Program-made: the position numbers and the translations under genes
Source of the DNA: Acidobacteriota bacterium
GTDB lineage: Bacteria; Acidobacteriota; Thermoanaerobaculia; Gp7-AA8; JAHWKK01
Direction: 5' to 3'
Length of the DNA stretch: 58,509 bases
Assembly: GCA_019347945.1 (NCBI GenBank)
Contig: JAHWKK010000025.1
Coordinates: 1 to 58,509 of the forward strand
Notes under the pieces: generated by a model
Told to the model about the DNA's origin: nothing
Seen by the model: the letters and a program-made list of their open reading frames with translations, nothing else
Databases searched by the model: none
Shown here: piece after piece, positions 37,835 to 45,572 of the stretch
Layout: each line of letters starts with the position of its first letter
Numbering within the stretch: position 1 is the first letter of the stretch

Positions 37835-37861
37835 GATCAGTCGGCTCCCTTCACGAAGCTC

Positions 37862-38641
37862 TCAAATCGCGATGATGTTGAATCCACAATCGACATGCAG
37901 CACCTCTCCCGTGACACCGCTACCCAAACCGGATGCCAGAAAGAGCGCGGCATTCGCGACTTCTTCGACTTCGATGTTTCTTCTCAACGGAGCCTGCTCG
38001 GCGTGATGGGCAAGCATCTTCGTGAAACCCCGGATACCCCCCCGGGCCGCGAGTGTGTTCACCGGCCCCGCTGAAATCGCGTTGACCCTGATCCCCTTCT
38101 CACCGAGATCCGAGGCGAGATATCGGACGCAGGCTTCGAGCGATGCCTTGGCAACACCCATCAGGTTGTAGCCGCGCGCGACTTTCTCCGCCCCGTAGTA
38201 GGTCATTGTGAGCACCGAGCCGTTGTCGCTCTTCTCGAGAAGAGGCATCGCCCCCCGCGCCAGCGCCACGAGCGAATAGGCCGAGATGTTCTGTGCCTCG
38301 AGAAACCCTTCCCTCGAAGAGTACACGAGACCCTTCTCGAGCTCTTCCTTTTTCGCGAAAGCCACCGAATGGAGAAGCATGTCGAGCGAACCGAAATCCG
38401 ACCCGAGCTGATCGAACACCCTCTCGATCTCGTCGTCGGACGTGACGTCGCACGGGTAAACCGGTGACTCGCCGGGCAGCTCGGTGACCAGCTTCTCCAC
38501 GGATTCGCGCAAACGGTCTCCCTGGTATGTGAACGCCAGCTGCATCCCGGCATCCGAAAGCGCCTTTGCGCAGGCCCAGGCGATCGAGCGCTTGTTCGCA
38601 ACTCCGAAAATGACTCCTTTCCGCCCTTCGAGAAGCTTCAC
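37862..38641 (-). CDS. fabI: Enoyl-ACP reductase (NADH)
   Basis: A 259-residue SDR-type enoyl-ACP reductase, completing each round of fatty-acid elongation; the target of triclosan-type inhibitors. The altered nucleotide motif GVANKRSIAWACAKAL is diagnostic for FabI, as are DVTSDDEIERVF, LLHSVAFA and the catalytic Y-x6-K (YNLMGVAK). AISAGPVNTLAARGG is the family's substrate loop. It overlaps the DUF962 gene by four bases, in the gdhA-led operon. Confidence 0.95.
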   Translation of the reverse strand: MKLLEGRKGVIFGVANKRSIAWACAKALSDAGMQLAFTYQGDRLRESVEKLVTELPGESPVYPCDVTSDDEIERVFDQLGSDFGSLDMLLHSVAFAKKEELEKGLVYSSREGFLEAQNISAYSLVALARGAMPLLEKSDNGSVLTMTYYGAEKVARGYNLMGVAKASLEACVRYLASDLGEKGIRVNAISAGPVNTLAARGGIRGFTKMLAHHAEQAPLRRNIEVEEVANAALFLASGLGSGVTGEVLHVDCGFNIIAI

Positions 38642-38982
38642 TTTTCCTCCCCCCGATCAGTCCTGTGCCTGGCAACCTCGGCGTCCATCCTTCCGAGCAG
38701 TCCCAGAAGCAGCATTCGATAGTCGGCAGCCAATGAGTAAAAAGGGTGGCCGAACGTCGCTGGCCTGTTCCCCTCGACGAAGAAATGACCATACCAGGCG
38801 AGCCCATAGCCGACGAGAGGAGCCAGCAGCAGATACCAGGGATTCAAGACGATCGCCATCACGACGAACACGATCGCTGCAATCGATCCCGCACCATGCA
38901 GGAACCGCGTACCCCGTTTGTTGTGAGCTTTCACGTAGTACGGCCAGAATTCATGAAACGTCATTCGGTCCTTCTGCTCCAT
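38638..38982 (-). CDS. DUF962/Mpo1-like membrane protein
   Basis: A 114-residue protein with two to three membrane helices (AAIVFVVMAIVL, WYLLLAPLVGYGLAWYGHF). The motifs H-x-K-x2-TRFLHGAG (as AHNKRGTRFLHGAG) and GHFFVEGNRPATF with the conserved histidines match DUF962. The yeast member Mpo1 is an iron-dependent dioxygenase of 2-hydroxy fatty acids, so a fatty-acid role next to fabI is plausible. It overlaps fabI by four bases (ATGA type). Confidence 0.85.
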   Translation of the reverse strand: MEQKDRMTFHEFWPYYVKAHNKRGTRFLHGAGSIAAIVFVVMAIVLNPWYLLLAPLVGYGLAWYGHFFVEGNRPATFGHPFYSLAADYRMLLLGLLGRMDAEVARHRTDRGEEK

Positions 38983-38983
38983 C

Positions 38984-39580
38984 TCATTGCTCCGGTAGTT
39001 CCTGGACCATCAGAATCATCGTCGTATCCCTCACTTCTCCGGAAATGAAGTCGTACCAGGGCCTCTGGAGACTCACGCGCGGGAACAGATCGATGCCGTC
39101 GACGTGAGCTCCGGCGAAATCACCCGACACGTCCGAGATATCGGAGTCGTAGCCGAGCTGCTCGATGATCGGCACGATCGCCCGTGTGGCTTCAGCGAGA
39201 TCGCCCCTGGTCAGGTACGCGTGAGGAGGATAGGGGCTGAAGTCGTTCACCGCATTCGGATGAACCCGCTCGTATCCGTAGATCTTTGCGTAGAAACCCG
39301 CAACCGTCTCCACCGGATCATTGCTTTCGTAAAACGCCATCGGCGGAATCGTCTTTGAACGGGGATTGAGGATCGAATGGCTTCGCCGATAGGCCTCCGT
39401 ATGCTCCTCGAGGAAGCTCGAGCCCGGATAGACCTGAAAATCCATCGAGCGCGTCCTCACCTCGCTCGATTCGTATTCGTCGAGAGCCTCTCCCTTCGGC
39501 TCACGACAGCCGGCAAATGACAGGAGCAGCGGGACCGCGAGGAGTAGGCAGAACGACCGCAGATGTCGGCGAGAGCTCAA
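38984..39580 (-). CDS. Putative lipoprotein, function unknown
   Basis: A 198-residue exported protein with a signal (FCLLLAVPLLLSFAGC) and a clear lipobox FAGC, so it should be lipidated at cysteine 25. The mature part begins with an acidic stretch (EALDEYESSEVRTRS) and contains MDFQVYPGSSFLEEHTEAY and NDPVETVAGFYAKIYG, which resembles small lipoproteins of unknown function in other bacteria. It sits between the DUF962 gene (one base away) and a small gene it overlaps by four bases. Confidence 0.75.
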   Translation of the reverse strand: MSSRRHLRSFCLLLAVPLLLSFAGCREPKGEALDEYESSEVRTRSMDFQVYPGSSFLEEHTEAYRRSHSILNPRSKTIPPMAFYESNDPVETVAGFYAKIYGYERVHPNAVNDFSPYPPHAYLTRGDLAEATRAIVPIIEQLGYDSDISDVSGDFAGAHVDGIDLFPRVSLQRPWYDFISGEVRDTTMILMVQELPEQ

Positions 39581-39924
39581 TTCGCGGAGTCTCCTTCACC
39601 CTTTGTCGTGAGCCCGAGATAGTCGGCGGGCGTCAGGCCGACAGTCGCTTCGAACTGAGCGCTGTAAGACCGAACCGCCCCTACAGTTTCGTCGAGAAAC
39701 AGACGCTCGATCCTGAACAACGGCACGAACATCGTGGCCAGCCCGAGTGTCGGCTCGGCGTCCTTCCTCGCGAGTTGCCGCACCCAGTCGTCGAAGCTTT
39801 CGAGATTGATTCCAGTAAAGGTCACGCCCACCTGCGACAGACCGACGACGGTGCCCCAGAACTTCTCTTTCGGGTTGACCAGGTGAAGGATGACGAGCGA
39901 TCCGCCTGGAAATCCTTCAATCAT
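39577..39924 (-). CDS. Small conserved-type protein between epimerase and lipoprotein
   Basis: A 115-residue soluble protein I cannot name. It begins GGSLVILHLVNPKEKFWGTV, then VTFTGINLESFDDWVRQL and LATMFVPLFRIERLFLDE, a pattern of short beta strands that suggests a small barrel, perhaps of the Sm-like or PRC-like kind; that is a guess. It overlaps the lipoprotein by four bases and the upstream epimerase by eight, so it is translated as part of the operon. Confidence 0.7.
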   Translation of the reverse strand: MIEGFPGGSLVILHLVNPKEKFWGTVVGLSQVGVTFTGINLESFDDWVRQLARKDAEPTLGLATMFVPLFRIERLFLDETVGAVRSYSAQFEATVGLTPADYLGLTTKGEGDSAN

Positions 39925-40327
39925 CTTCGACCCTCTCGGAGAGCTCGATCAACACTCCCCTGCCTGCCGACGGATGGAGGAATGCCACGCGACATCCATG
40001 CGCCCCTTCGAACGGCTGTTCGTTGACGAGCCGATAGCCTTTCGCCTTCAGCTTCTCGAGCTCGAGCTCGATGTCGGCGACGCGAAAGCAGAGATGATGG
40101 ATACCTTCTCCACGCTTCTCGATGAACCGCGCGACTGCCGACCCCGGATCAGTCGCCTCGAGAAGCTCGAGGCGCGAGTCGCCGGCAGGTATGAATGCCG
40201 TCCGGACCCGTTGGCTCTCGACCGTCTCGACGTGATCAACCTCCAGGCCGAGGTCACGGTAGATCCGAGCCGCTTCATCGAGGTTCATCACCGCAATGCC
40301 GATGTGATCGAGTCTCGTACCTTCCAC
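39917..40327 (-). CDS. mce: Methylmalonyl-CoA epimerase
   Basis: A 136-residue vicinal-oxygen-chelate enzyme that interconverts D- and L-methylmalonyl-CoA for propionate metabolism. Family features are LDHIGIAVMNLDEAARIYRD with the first metal histidine, GEGIHHLCFRVADIE with the second, and LLEATDP and LIELSE at the edges. A GTG at 40327 gives the expected N-terminus (VEGTRLDHIGIAV) 13 bases after gdhA; the earlier start at 40369 overlaps gdhA and adds no family sequence. Adenosylcobalamin supply by the PduO-type gene fits the same pathway. Confidence 0.9.
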   Translation of the reverse strand: MEGTRLDHIGIAVMNLDEAARIYRDLGLEVDHVETVESQRVRTAFIPAGDSRLELLEATDPGSAVARFIEKRGEGIHHLCFRVADIELELEKLKAKGYRLVNEQPFEGAHGCRVAFLHPSAGRGVLIELSERVEDD

Positions 40328-40340
40328 GAGATCAGTTTTA

Positions 40341-41678
40341 TCACACGACCCCATAGGCGAGCATCGCATCCGCTACCTTGACGAACCCTCCGATGTTGGC
40401 ACCTTTGACGTAGTCGGTCGTTTCGCCGTTCGCGCCATACAGGACGCACTGCTCGTGGATCCGGACCATGATGCGCTGAAGCCGCTCATCCACCTCTTCC
40501 CGCGACCATTTGAGACGGATCGCGTTCTGCGTCATCTCGAGGCCCGAGATCGCGACTCCTCCCGCATTCGCCGCCTTCGAGGGGGCATACAGCACTTTCG
40601 CCGCCTCGAATATCTTCGCCCCCGCCATTGTCGTCGGCATGTTCGCTCCCTCGGCGACCAGCCGGCATCCCCCCGATACGAGAGCTCTGGCGTCCTCCTC
40701 TTCAATCTCATTCTGAGTCGCACAGGGAAACGCGAGGTCACAATCGACTATCCAGGGCTTCTTCCCTTCGTGATACTCGAGACCGTATTCCGATGCGAAT
40801 GTTGCGAGCGACCCCCTCCTGTCCGTCTTGAGCGTGATGACGAAGCTCAACTTCTCTTCGTCGATGCCGTTTGGGTCGTAGACGAATCCGTGGCGATCGG
40901 AAATTGTGATGACTCTGGCCCCCAGCTCGATCAGCTTCGCGGCAGCGTACTGCGCCACGTTTCCCGAACCCGAAATCACACAGCGCTTTCCTTCCAGCCC
41001 CTCACCGACTCGACCGAGCATCTCTCTGGCGAAATAGATACATCCGTAGCCGGTGGCCTCGGTGCGAATCAGACTTCCTCCCCACTCGATCCCTTTTCCA
41101 GTCATCGCACCGGTGAATTTGTTCGTCAGCCGCTTGAACTGACCAAAGAGGAATCCGATCTCTCTCCCTCCCACACCGATGTCACCTGCCGGCACATCGG
41201 TGTCTTCCCCGATATGACGATAAAGCTCCGTCATGAAAGACTGACAGAACCGCATGACTTCCCGGTCGGACTTCCCCTTCGGATTGAAATCAGACCCTCC
41301 CTTGGCTCCCCCCATCGGAAGCGTCGTGAGGCTGTTCTTGAAGACCTGTTCGAACCCGAGGAACTTGAAGATGCTCAGATTGACTTCCTTGTCGAACCGG
41401 AGACCCCCCTTGTACGGGCCCAGCGAGTTGTTGAACTGGATTCGATACCCCCGGTTCGCCCGGACGTTCCCCTCGTCATCTTCCCAGCTGACTCGAAAAA
41501 TGACGACTCGATCTGCCTCGGTCATTCTTTCGAGAATCCCGTCCCGCTGGTATCTGGGATTCTCGTTGATGAATGGAATGACCTTCGACGCCACCTCCAG
41601 TACGGCCTGATGAAACTCGCTCTCGCCCGGATTCCGCCTCTTCAGACCTTTCATGAATCTGTCGAGATCCATCGTCAT
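40341..41678 (-). CDS. gdhA: Glutamate dehydrogenase (NADP type likely)
   Basis: A 445-residue glutamate dehydrogenase interconverting glutamate and 2-oxoglutarate plus ammonia. The catalytic lysine region PMGGAKGGSDFNPKGKSD is diagnostic, with DVPAGDIGVGGREIGFLFGQF and the glycine-rich Rossmann motif ISGSGNVAQYAAAKL. Length and the KGGSDFDPKGKSD-type loop match hexameric GdhA of E. coli, usually NADPH-linked; cofactor is inferred. It heads an operon with mce, two unknowns, DUF962 and fabI. Ammonia metabolism links it loosely to aspA. Confidence 0.94.
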   Translation of the reverse strand: MTMDLDRFMKGLKRRNPGESEFHQAVLEVASKVIPFINENPRYQRDGILERMTEADRVVIFRVSWEDDEGNVRANRGYRIQFNNSLGPYKGGLRFDKEVNLSIFKFLGFEQVFKNSLTTLPMGGAKGGSDFNPKGKSDREVMRFCQSFMTELYRHIGEDTDVPAGDIGVGGREIGFLFGQFKRLTNKFTGAMTGKGIEWGGSLIRTEATGYGCIYFAREMLGRVGEGLEGKRCVISGSGNVAQYAAAKLIELGARVITISDRHGFVYDPNGIDEEKLSFVITLKTDRRGSLATFASEYGLEYHEGKKPWIVDCDLAFPCATQNEIEEEDARALVSGGCRLVAEGANMPTTMAGAKIFEAAKVLYAPSKAANAGGVAISGLEMTQNAIRLKWSREEVDERLQRIMVRIHEQCVLYGANGETTDYVKGANIGGFVKVADAMLAYGVV

Positions 41679-41991
41679 CGCTCGCCCCTTTCACAACGCA
41701 CTCCCTCGCGTGCCCGGTCCCCGAACGGGGTCTCGATCTGCAGATGATAACCCGGATGATTCGTGAGATGTCGTCGCGAGAAGGTGGAAAGTGGCGTGGA
41801 TACGAGGCGCGCGACGAGCTCGGCGACGCAGGCATACTTGCGGTATGTCGAGGGAGCCGAATCGAGCGCAATGCTGTAGCCGCGCTGCTTTCCGCCTCCG
41901 CAGTAGACGTCTCATGAATCATCCGGGTCAAACCCGCACCAGGGGTCTGGCACGATCCCGGCGTAAGTTCTCTCCGACGAGGGGAGGCTCT
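41679..41991. other. Divergent intergenic region, gdhA and glutaredoxin-like gene
   Basis: A 313-base gap between divergent genes with no convincing coding frame. It presumably holds both promoters, but I see no strong -35/-10 pair. GGGGAGG at 41981-41987 is the ribosome site of the rightward gene. Confidence 0.6.
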
Positions 41992-42270
41992 ATGCCAAGC
42001 GTGACCGTATACGGGACCGGATGGTGCCCGGACGTGCGACTCGCCCGTCGCACTCTCGACGAAGCCGGTATTTCGTACGACTACATAGACATCGATGCGG
42101 ACGGCGACGCGGAAAACCGCGTACTCCGGTGGAACGCTGGCCGGCGACGCGTCCCGACGATCGTGGTTCAGAGCTCCGAGGGACAGCAGGTGCTGTCGAA
42201 TCCGCCGCGCGAGGAGCTCGCGGCCCTGGTCAACTCGCTCGGGAACGGTGAAAAGGCGGCGGTCAAATGA
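41992..42270 (+). CDS. Glutaredoxin-like/mycoredoxin-like protein
   Basis: A 92-residue thioredoxin-fold protein. The N-terminus VTVYGTGWCPDVRLARRTL matches glutaredoxin with the active site reduced to a single cysteine (WCPD instead of C-P-Y-C), and VPTIVVQ is the conserved cis-proline loop. Monothiol forms can still use glutathione or a protein thiol. The ATG is set by GGGGAGG, four bases upstream. It overlaps the DUF427 gene by four bases, which may mark a functional pair. Confidence 0.85.
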   Translation: MPSVTVYGTGWCPDVRLARRTLDEAGISYDYIDIDADGDAENRVLRWNAGRRRVPTIVVQSSEGQQVLSNPPREELAALVNSLGNGEKAAVK

Positions 42271-42545
42271 GAGCAGAATGGAACGGCGTCGTCCTGGCTG
42301 ACAGCGAAGATACCATCGTCGTCGAAGGGAACCACTACTTTCCTCCCAATTCGCTCAACAGGGAGTACCTCCGGGAGAGCGCCACGCGAACCCATTGCCC
42401 ATGGAAAGGTGAGGCGAGCTATTACGACATCGTCGCAGGCGATGACACGAATCCGGATGCGGCATGGTATTACCCCGATCCGAGCGAGGCAGCCGAAGAG
42501 ATCCGGGACCGCGTTGCATTCCGGAAAGGCGTCCGGGTCGAGTAA
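42267..42545 (+). CDS. DUF427 domain protein
   Basis: A 92-residue soluble protein. VVEGNHYFPPNSLNREYL, THCPWKGEASYYDI and AAWYYPDPSEAAEEIRDRVAF are the conserved blocks of DUF427, a small beta-barrel-like domain of unknown function. Overlaps the glutaredoxin-like gene by four bases (ATGA type). Confidence 0.9.
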   Translation: MRAEWNGVVLADSEDTIVVEGNHYFPPNSLNREYLRESATRTHCPWKGEASYYDIVAGDDTNPDAAWYYPDPSEAAEEIRDRVAFRKGVRVE

Positions 42546-42594
42546 CCGGATGATGGCGCACTGTTTGCTGCCCTGAAGAATTGGGAGGGATGAC

Positions 42595-43047
42595 ATGAAC
42601 TACAAGACGATTTCTTCACTCTTTCTGGTGCTCATCTTCGTTGCGGTTCCCGCGAGCGCTCAGGAGGATTGGATCTTCGGCGTCCGGACCGGGTTCTACA
42701 TCGATCAGGGTGACGCGTTCCTCGGCGTGGAAGGGCTGACTCCGATTTCGCGCTCGCTCGTATTCAATCCCAACATCGAATGGGTCTTCGCCCAGGGTGG
42801 TGACTTCGGCACGATCAACGCCGACGTGACCTACGACCTCGGGAACGACGGAGAGAAGTTCTGGTGGGTCGGCGTCGGAATCGCGGGCGTTTATGACAAT
42901 CTCAACGACAGCGAGTTCAGCGTCGGGGGTAACATCCTCGGTGGAATCAGCTGGCGAATCAATACCTGGGAACCTTACGCTCAGGTCAAGGTGCTCATCA
43001 GCGATGCCAAGGACGACGTGGTCGCCGCGGTCGGCCTCCGATTCTGA
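42595..43047 (+). CDS. Small secreted beta-rich, porin-like protein
   Basis: A 150-residue exported protein. The signal peptide is ISSLFLVLIFVAVPASA, then EDWIFGVRTGFYIDQGDAFL and alternating hydrophobic strands (WVFAQGGDFGTINADVTYDL, WWVGVGIAGVY) ending in AAVGLRF. The pattern and terminal phenylalanine suggest an eight-stranded outer-membrane barrel. The ribosome site GGGAGGG lies upstream. No ligand is predictable. Confidence 0.75.
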   Translation: MNYKTISSLFLVLIFVAVPASAQEDWIFGVRTGFYIDQGDAFLGVEGLTPISRSLVFNPNIEWVFAQGGDFGTINADVTYDLGNDGEKFWWVGVGIAGVYDNLNDSEFSVGGNILGGISWRINTWEPYAQVKVLISDAKDDVVAAVGLRF

Positions 43048-43218
43048 TTTCCAATTTACACCGGGACTGATCCTTACGCTAGAAGCCGTAGACTCAGTCT
43101 CGCCACCTGATCTGGGATCAGACTGATTCTGCCGTTGCAGCCAAACCCCACCGTTCAGGGATTCCCGACCGTCTACGTCAAACCGCGAGCCCCGGTACAA
43201 TACGGTCGGAGATCAAAC

Positions 43219-43932
43219 GTGCAGGATCTGTTGTTCATCGTCCCGACCTTCAACGAAGAGGAAGCGATCCACGGTGTCGTGGCCGACCTGCGCGAGCACT
43301 ACCCCGAGGCGGTGGTTCTGGTCATCAACGATGGGTCGACCGACGGAACCGCCACCGCCGCCCGGAAAGCGGGCGCGATCGTGGTCGATCTTCCATACAA
43401 CCTAGGGATCGGCTCGGCCGTTCAGACGGGATTCATCTTTGGTGCGAGGATGGGGTGCTCGATCGCAGTGCAGTTCGACGGCGATCGCCAGCACGTCGTC
43501 GAGGAGGTCGAAAAACTGCTCCGTCCGCTGCGTGAGAACATGGCGGATGTGGTGATCGGGTCTCGATTCGTCGAAAACCGAGGATACCGCGGACCGATTC
43601 TCCGCCGGATCGGAATATCGATCTTTTCTCTGGTGAATTCACTGCTGACGCGACAGCCGGTCACCGACAGCACGTCGGGATTCCGCGGATACAACCGCCG
43701 GGCGATCGAGCTCCTGGCGAAGAACTATCCCCACGATTACCCCGAGCCTGAATCGATCATCACGCTCGCCCGCCACAAATTGCGAATCGTCGAAGTGCCG
43801 GTCGACATGCGACCGCGCCAGGGGGGGCGATCCTCCATCACGCTCTTCAGGTCGGTCTATTACGCATTGAAAGTCATGCTCGCAGTCGTCATCGGTGCGA
43901 CGCGCCGGAGAGAGGAGAAGCTTCTTCCATGA
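43219..43932 (+). CDS. Family 2 glycosyltransferase, polyprenyl-phosphate type
   Basis: A 237-residue GT2 enzyme resembling dolichol-phosphate mannosyltransferase. The nucleotide region LFIVPTFNEEEAIHGVV, VINDGSTDGT and the DXD-like VQFDGDRQHV are present, then DSTSGFRGYNRRAIELL and RQGGRSSI, typical of enzymes that load a sugar on undecaprenyl phosphate. The GTG at 43219 has GGAG seven bases upstream; a longer reading to 43135 has no family sequence. It overlaps the DUF2304 gene by four bases. Confidence 0.85.
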   Translation: MQDLLFIVPTFNEEEAIHGVVADLREHYPEAVVLVINDGSTDGTATAARKAGAIVVDLPYNLGIGSAVQTGFIFGARMGCSIAVQFDGDRQHVVEEVEKLLRPLRENMADVVIGSRFVENRGYRGPILRRIGISIFSLVNSLLTRQPVTDSTSGFRGYNRRAIELLAKNYPHDYPEPESIITLARHKLRIVEVPVDMRPRQGGRSSITLFRSVYYALKVMLAVVIGATRRREEKLLP

Positions 43933-44318
43933 GCACAGTCGAGGTCTTCAGCATCGTCGGCAGCCTGATCGTTCTCACGATGGTGACCCAGTTGATCCGC
44001 AGACGGCGCCTGAGAGAAGAATATGCGATCCTCTGGTTCATCTCGAGCGTATTTCTGATCGTGCTCTCCCTCCGCCGCGACTTCCTCGAGCAGGCGGCCG
44101 CACTTCTCGGCATCGCGTACCCTCCGTCTCTTCTCCTGCTCGGCGGCCTGATTCTCGGGTTTCTCCTTTCGATGCACTTCTCGATTGCACTCACGCGGCT
44201 GTCCGAACAGAACAAGATTCTCGCCCAGGAGCTCGCGCTGCTGAGACTCGACCTGAAACTAAACGGCGTACCCCTCCCGGAGTCTGACGGTTCAGCCGTT
44301 CTCGAGGGGCAGTCCTGA
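43929..44318 (+). CDS. DUF2304 membrane protein
   Basis: A 129-residue protein with three membrane helices (VFSIVGSLIVLTMVTQL, YAILWFISSVFLIVLSL, LLLLGGLILGFLLSMHFSI) and a helical tail (RLSEQNKILAQELALLRLDL) that could be a coiled coil. It matches DUF2304, which is often encoded next to polyprenyl-phosphate glycosyltransferases, as here, with a four-base overlap. It may anchor the neighbouring GT2 at the membrane. Confidence 0.87.
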   Translation: MSTVEVFSIVGSLIVLTMVTQLIRRRRLREEYAILWFISSVFLIVLSLRRDFLEQAAALLGIAYPPSLLLLGGLILGFLLSMHFSIALTRLSEQNKILAQELALLRLDLKLNGVPLPESDGSAVLEGQS

Positions 44319-44367
44319 GAGAGGAACCCATCGGGGCCGCAGCAATCTCATCGAGAGACGGCCATCG

Positions 44368-45366
44368 ATGAAACGTCTCGCAGCCGTTCCGATCTACAAC
44401 GGAGAGCGCTTCCTCGATCGTACTCTCCGCTCCCTTCTGGAGCAGAGTGTTCCTCCCGACGAGATCATATGCCTCGATGACGGCTCGACGGACCGATCCA
44501 CTTCGATCGTCACCCTTCTCGATGATCCATCCATACGGCTCATCCGAAACCCGCGGCGACTCGGCCTCGCCGGGAACTGGAACCGCGCGCTGGAGCTCGC
44601 TGAAGACTTCGATTTCCTGACGATTGCCCACCAGGACGATATTTACGAGAGGGACTACCTCGAGAAGGTGACCGGCGCTCTCTCGACTCATCCGTCCGCC
44701 TTCATCGCCCACACGAAAGCGACCGTCATCGACGAGGCGGATCGCGTCGTAACGCTTTCAGCCACGCGCTACAAGGACAAGTTCTGGCCGCACGAACCTC
44801 TGGTGGAGCGTGGCGTCGATGAGGAGCTCCGTCTCCTCATCCGCGGTGACTACATCTTCTGCCCCTCGGTGACGTTCCGTACTTCAGCCCTCACCACCAT
44901 CGGAACGTTCGACGAACGATTCGAGTTCGTGCCGGACTGGGACTTCTGGCTCCGAGGGCTGTTCGAAGGATTCACGATCGTGGGAGTGAACGAGAGGCTC
45001 ATTCGATACCGGAGCCATCCCCAATCGGCGACGAAGCTTGCGGAGAAAACACTTCGCAGATATCAGGAAGAGATTGACATCGTGGAGCACTACGCGCGAA
45101 CTGCTTCCTCGAGAGGGATGGCGATCAGGGCCGATCACACGCCAGCAGAGAATACACTTGCCGGCGGTGTCATGGGTCTGCTGCTCTCCGGTGACCGGGC
45201 TGAAGCAAAGAGGGTAATGCGATTCGGGACCGAGAATATCCCCGGTTTCCGCCAGCGATTCCCCGGACTGGTCCTGGCTCTCGCCATCCCTTTCGGCCGG
45301 CTCGGAGGCTGGATTCTCCATGCCGGCATGAACCTCTATCTGCTCGTTGCCCGTCACCCTCGCTGA
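44368..45366 (+). CDS. Family 2 glycosyltransferase
   Basis: A 332-residue GT2 enzyme. AVPIYNGERFLDRTLRSLLE and CLDDGSTDRS open the GT-A fold, and IAHQDDIYERDYLEKV carries the acidic DXD-type motif (QDD). EFVPDWDFWLRGLFEG contains the family's ED-like acid block (PDWDFW). The C-terminus has a hydrophobic segment. It is 49 bases after the DUF2304 gene and probably in the same transcript. The gap to the convergent membrane protein (45367-45572) shows nothing notable. Confidence 0.85.
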   Translation: MKRLAAVPIYNGERFLDRTLRSLLEQSVPPDEIICLDDGSTDRSTSIVTLLDDPSIRLIRNPRRLGLAGNWNRALELAEDFDFLTIAHQDDIYERDYLEKVTGALSTHPSAFIAHTKATVIDEADRVVTLSATRYKDKFWPHEPLVERGVDEELRLLIRGDYIFCPSVTFRTSALTTIGTFDERFEFVPDWDFWLRGLFEGFTIVGVNERLIRYRSHPQSATKLAEKTLRRYQEEIDIVEHYARTASSRGMAIRADHTPAENTLAGGVMGLLLSGDRAEAKRVMRFGTENIPGFRQRFPGLVLALAIPFGRLGGWILHAGMNLYLLVARHPR

Positions 45367-45572
45367 CGGCGCAGCTGTGATCGAATGCGGGCGGGCCGTT
45401 CGTCGCGGAAGCTTTTCAGCACAGAGCGAGCCTATAACCCCATCATTTCGACGAGCGCCTGGCCGCCTCCCTCGATTCCGGCAGATGAATCGCGCGAGGA
45501 GAAATCTCCCGGGCCGTGCGCAATCTCCGCTTTTCGCCATCACCCGGTAGTGCGCGGCTCATCTTCCTTCCG

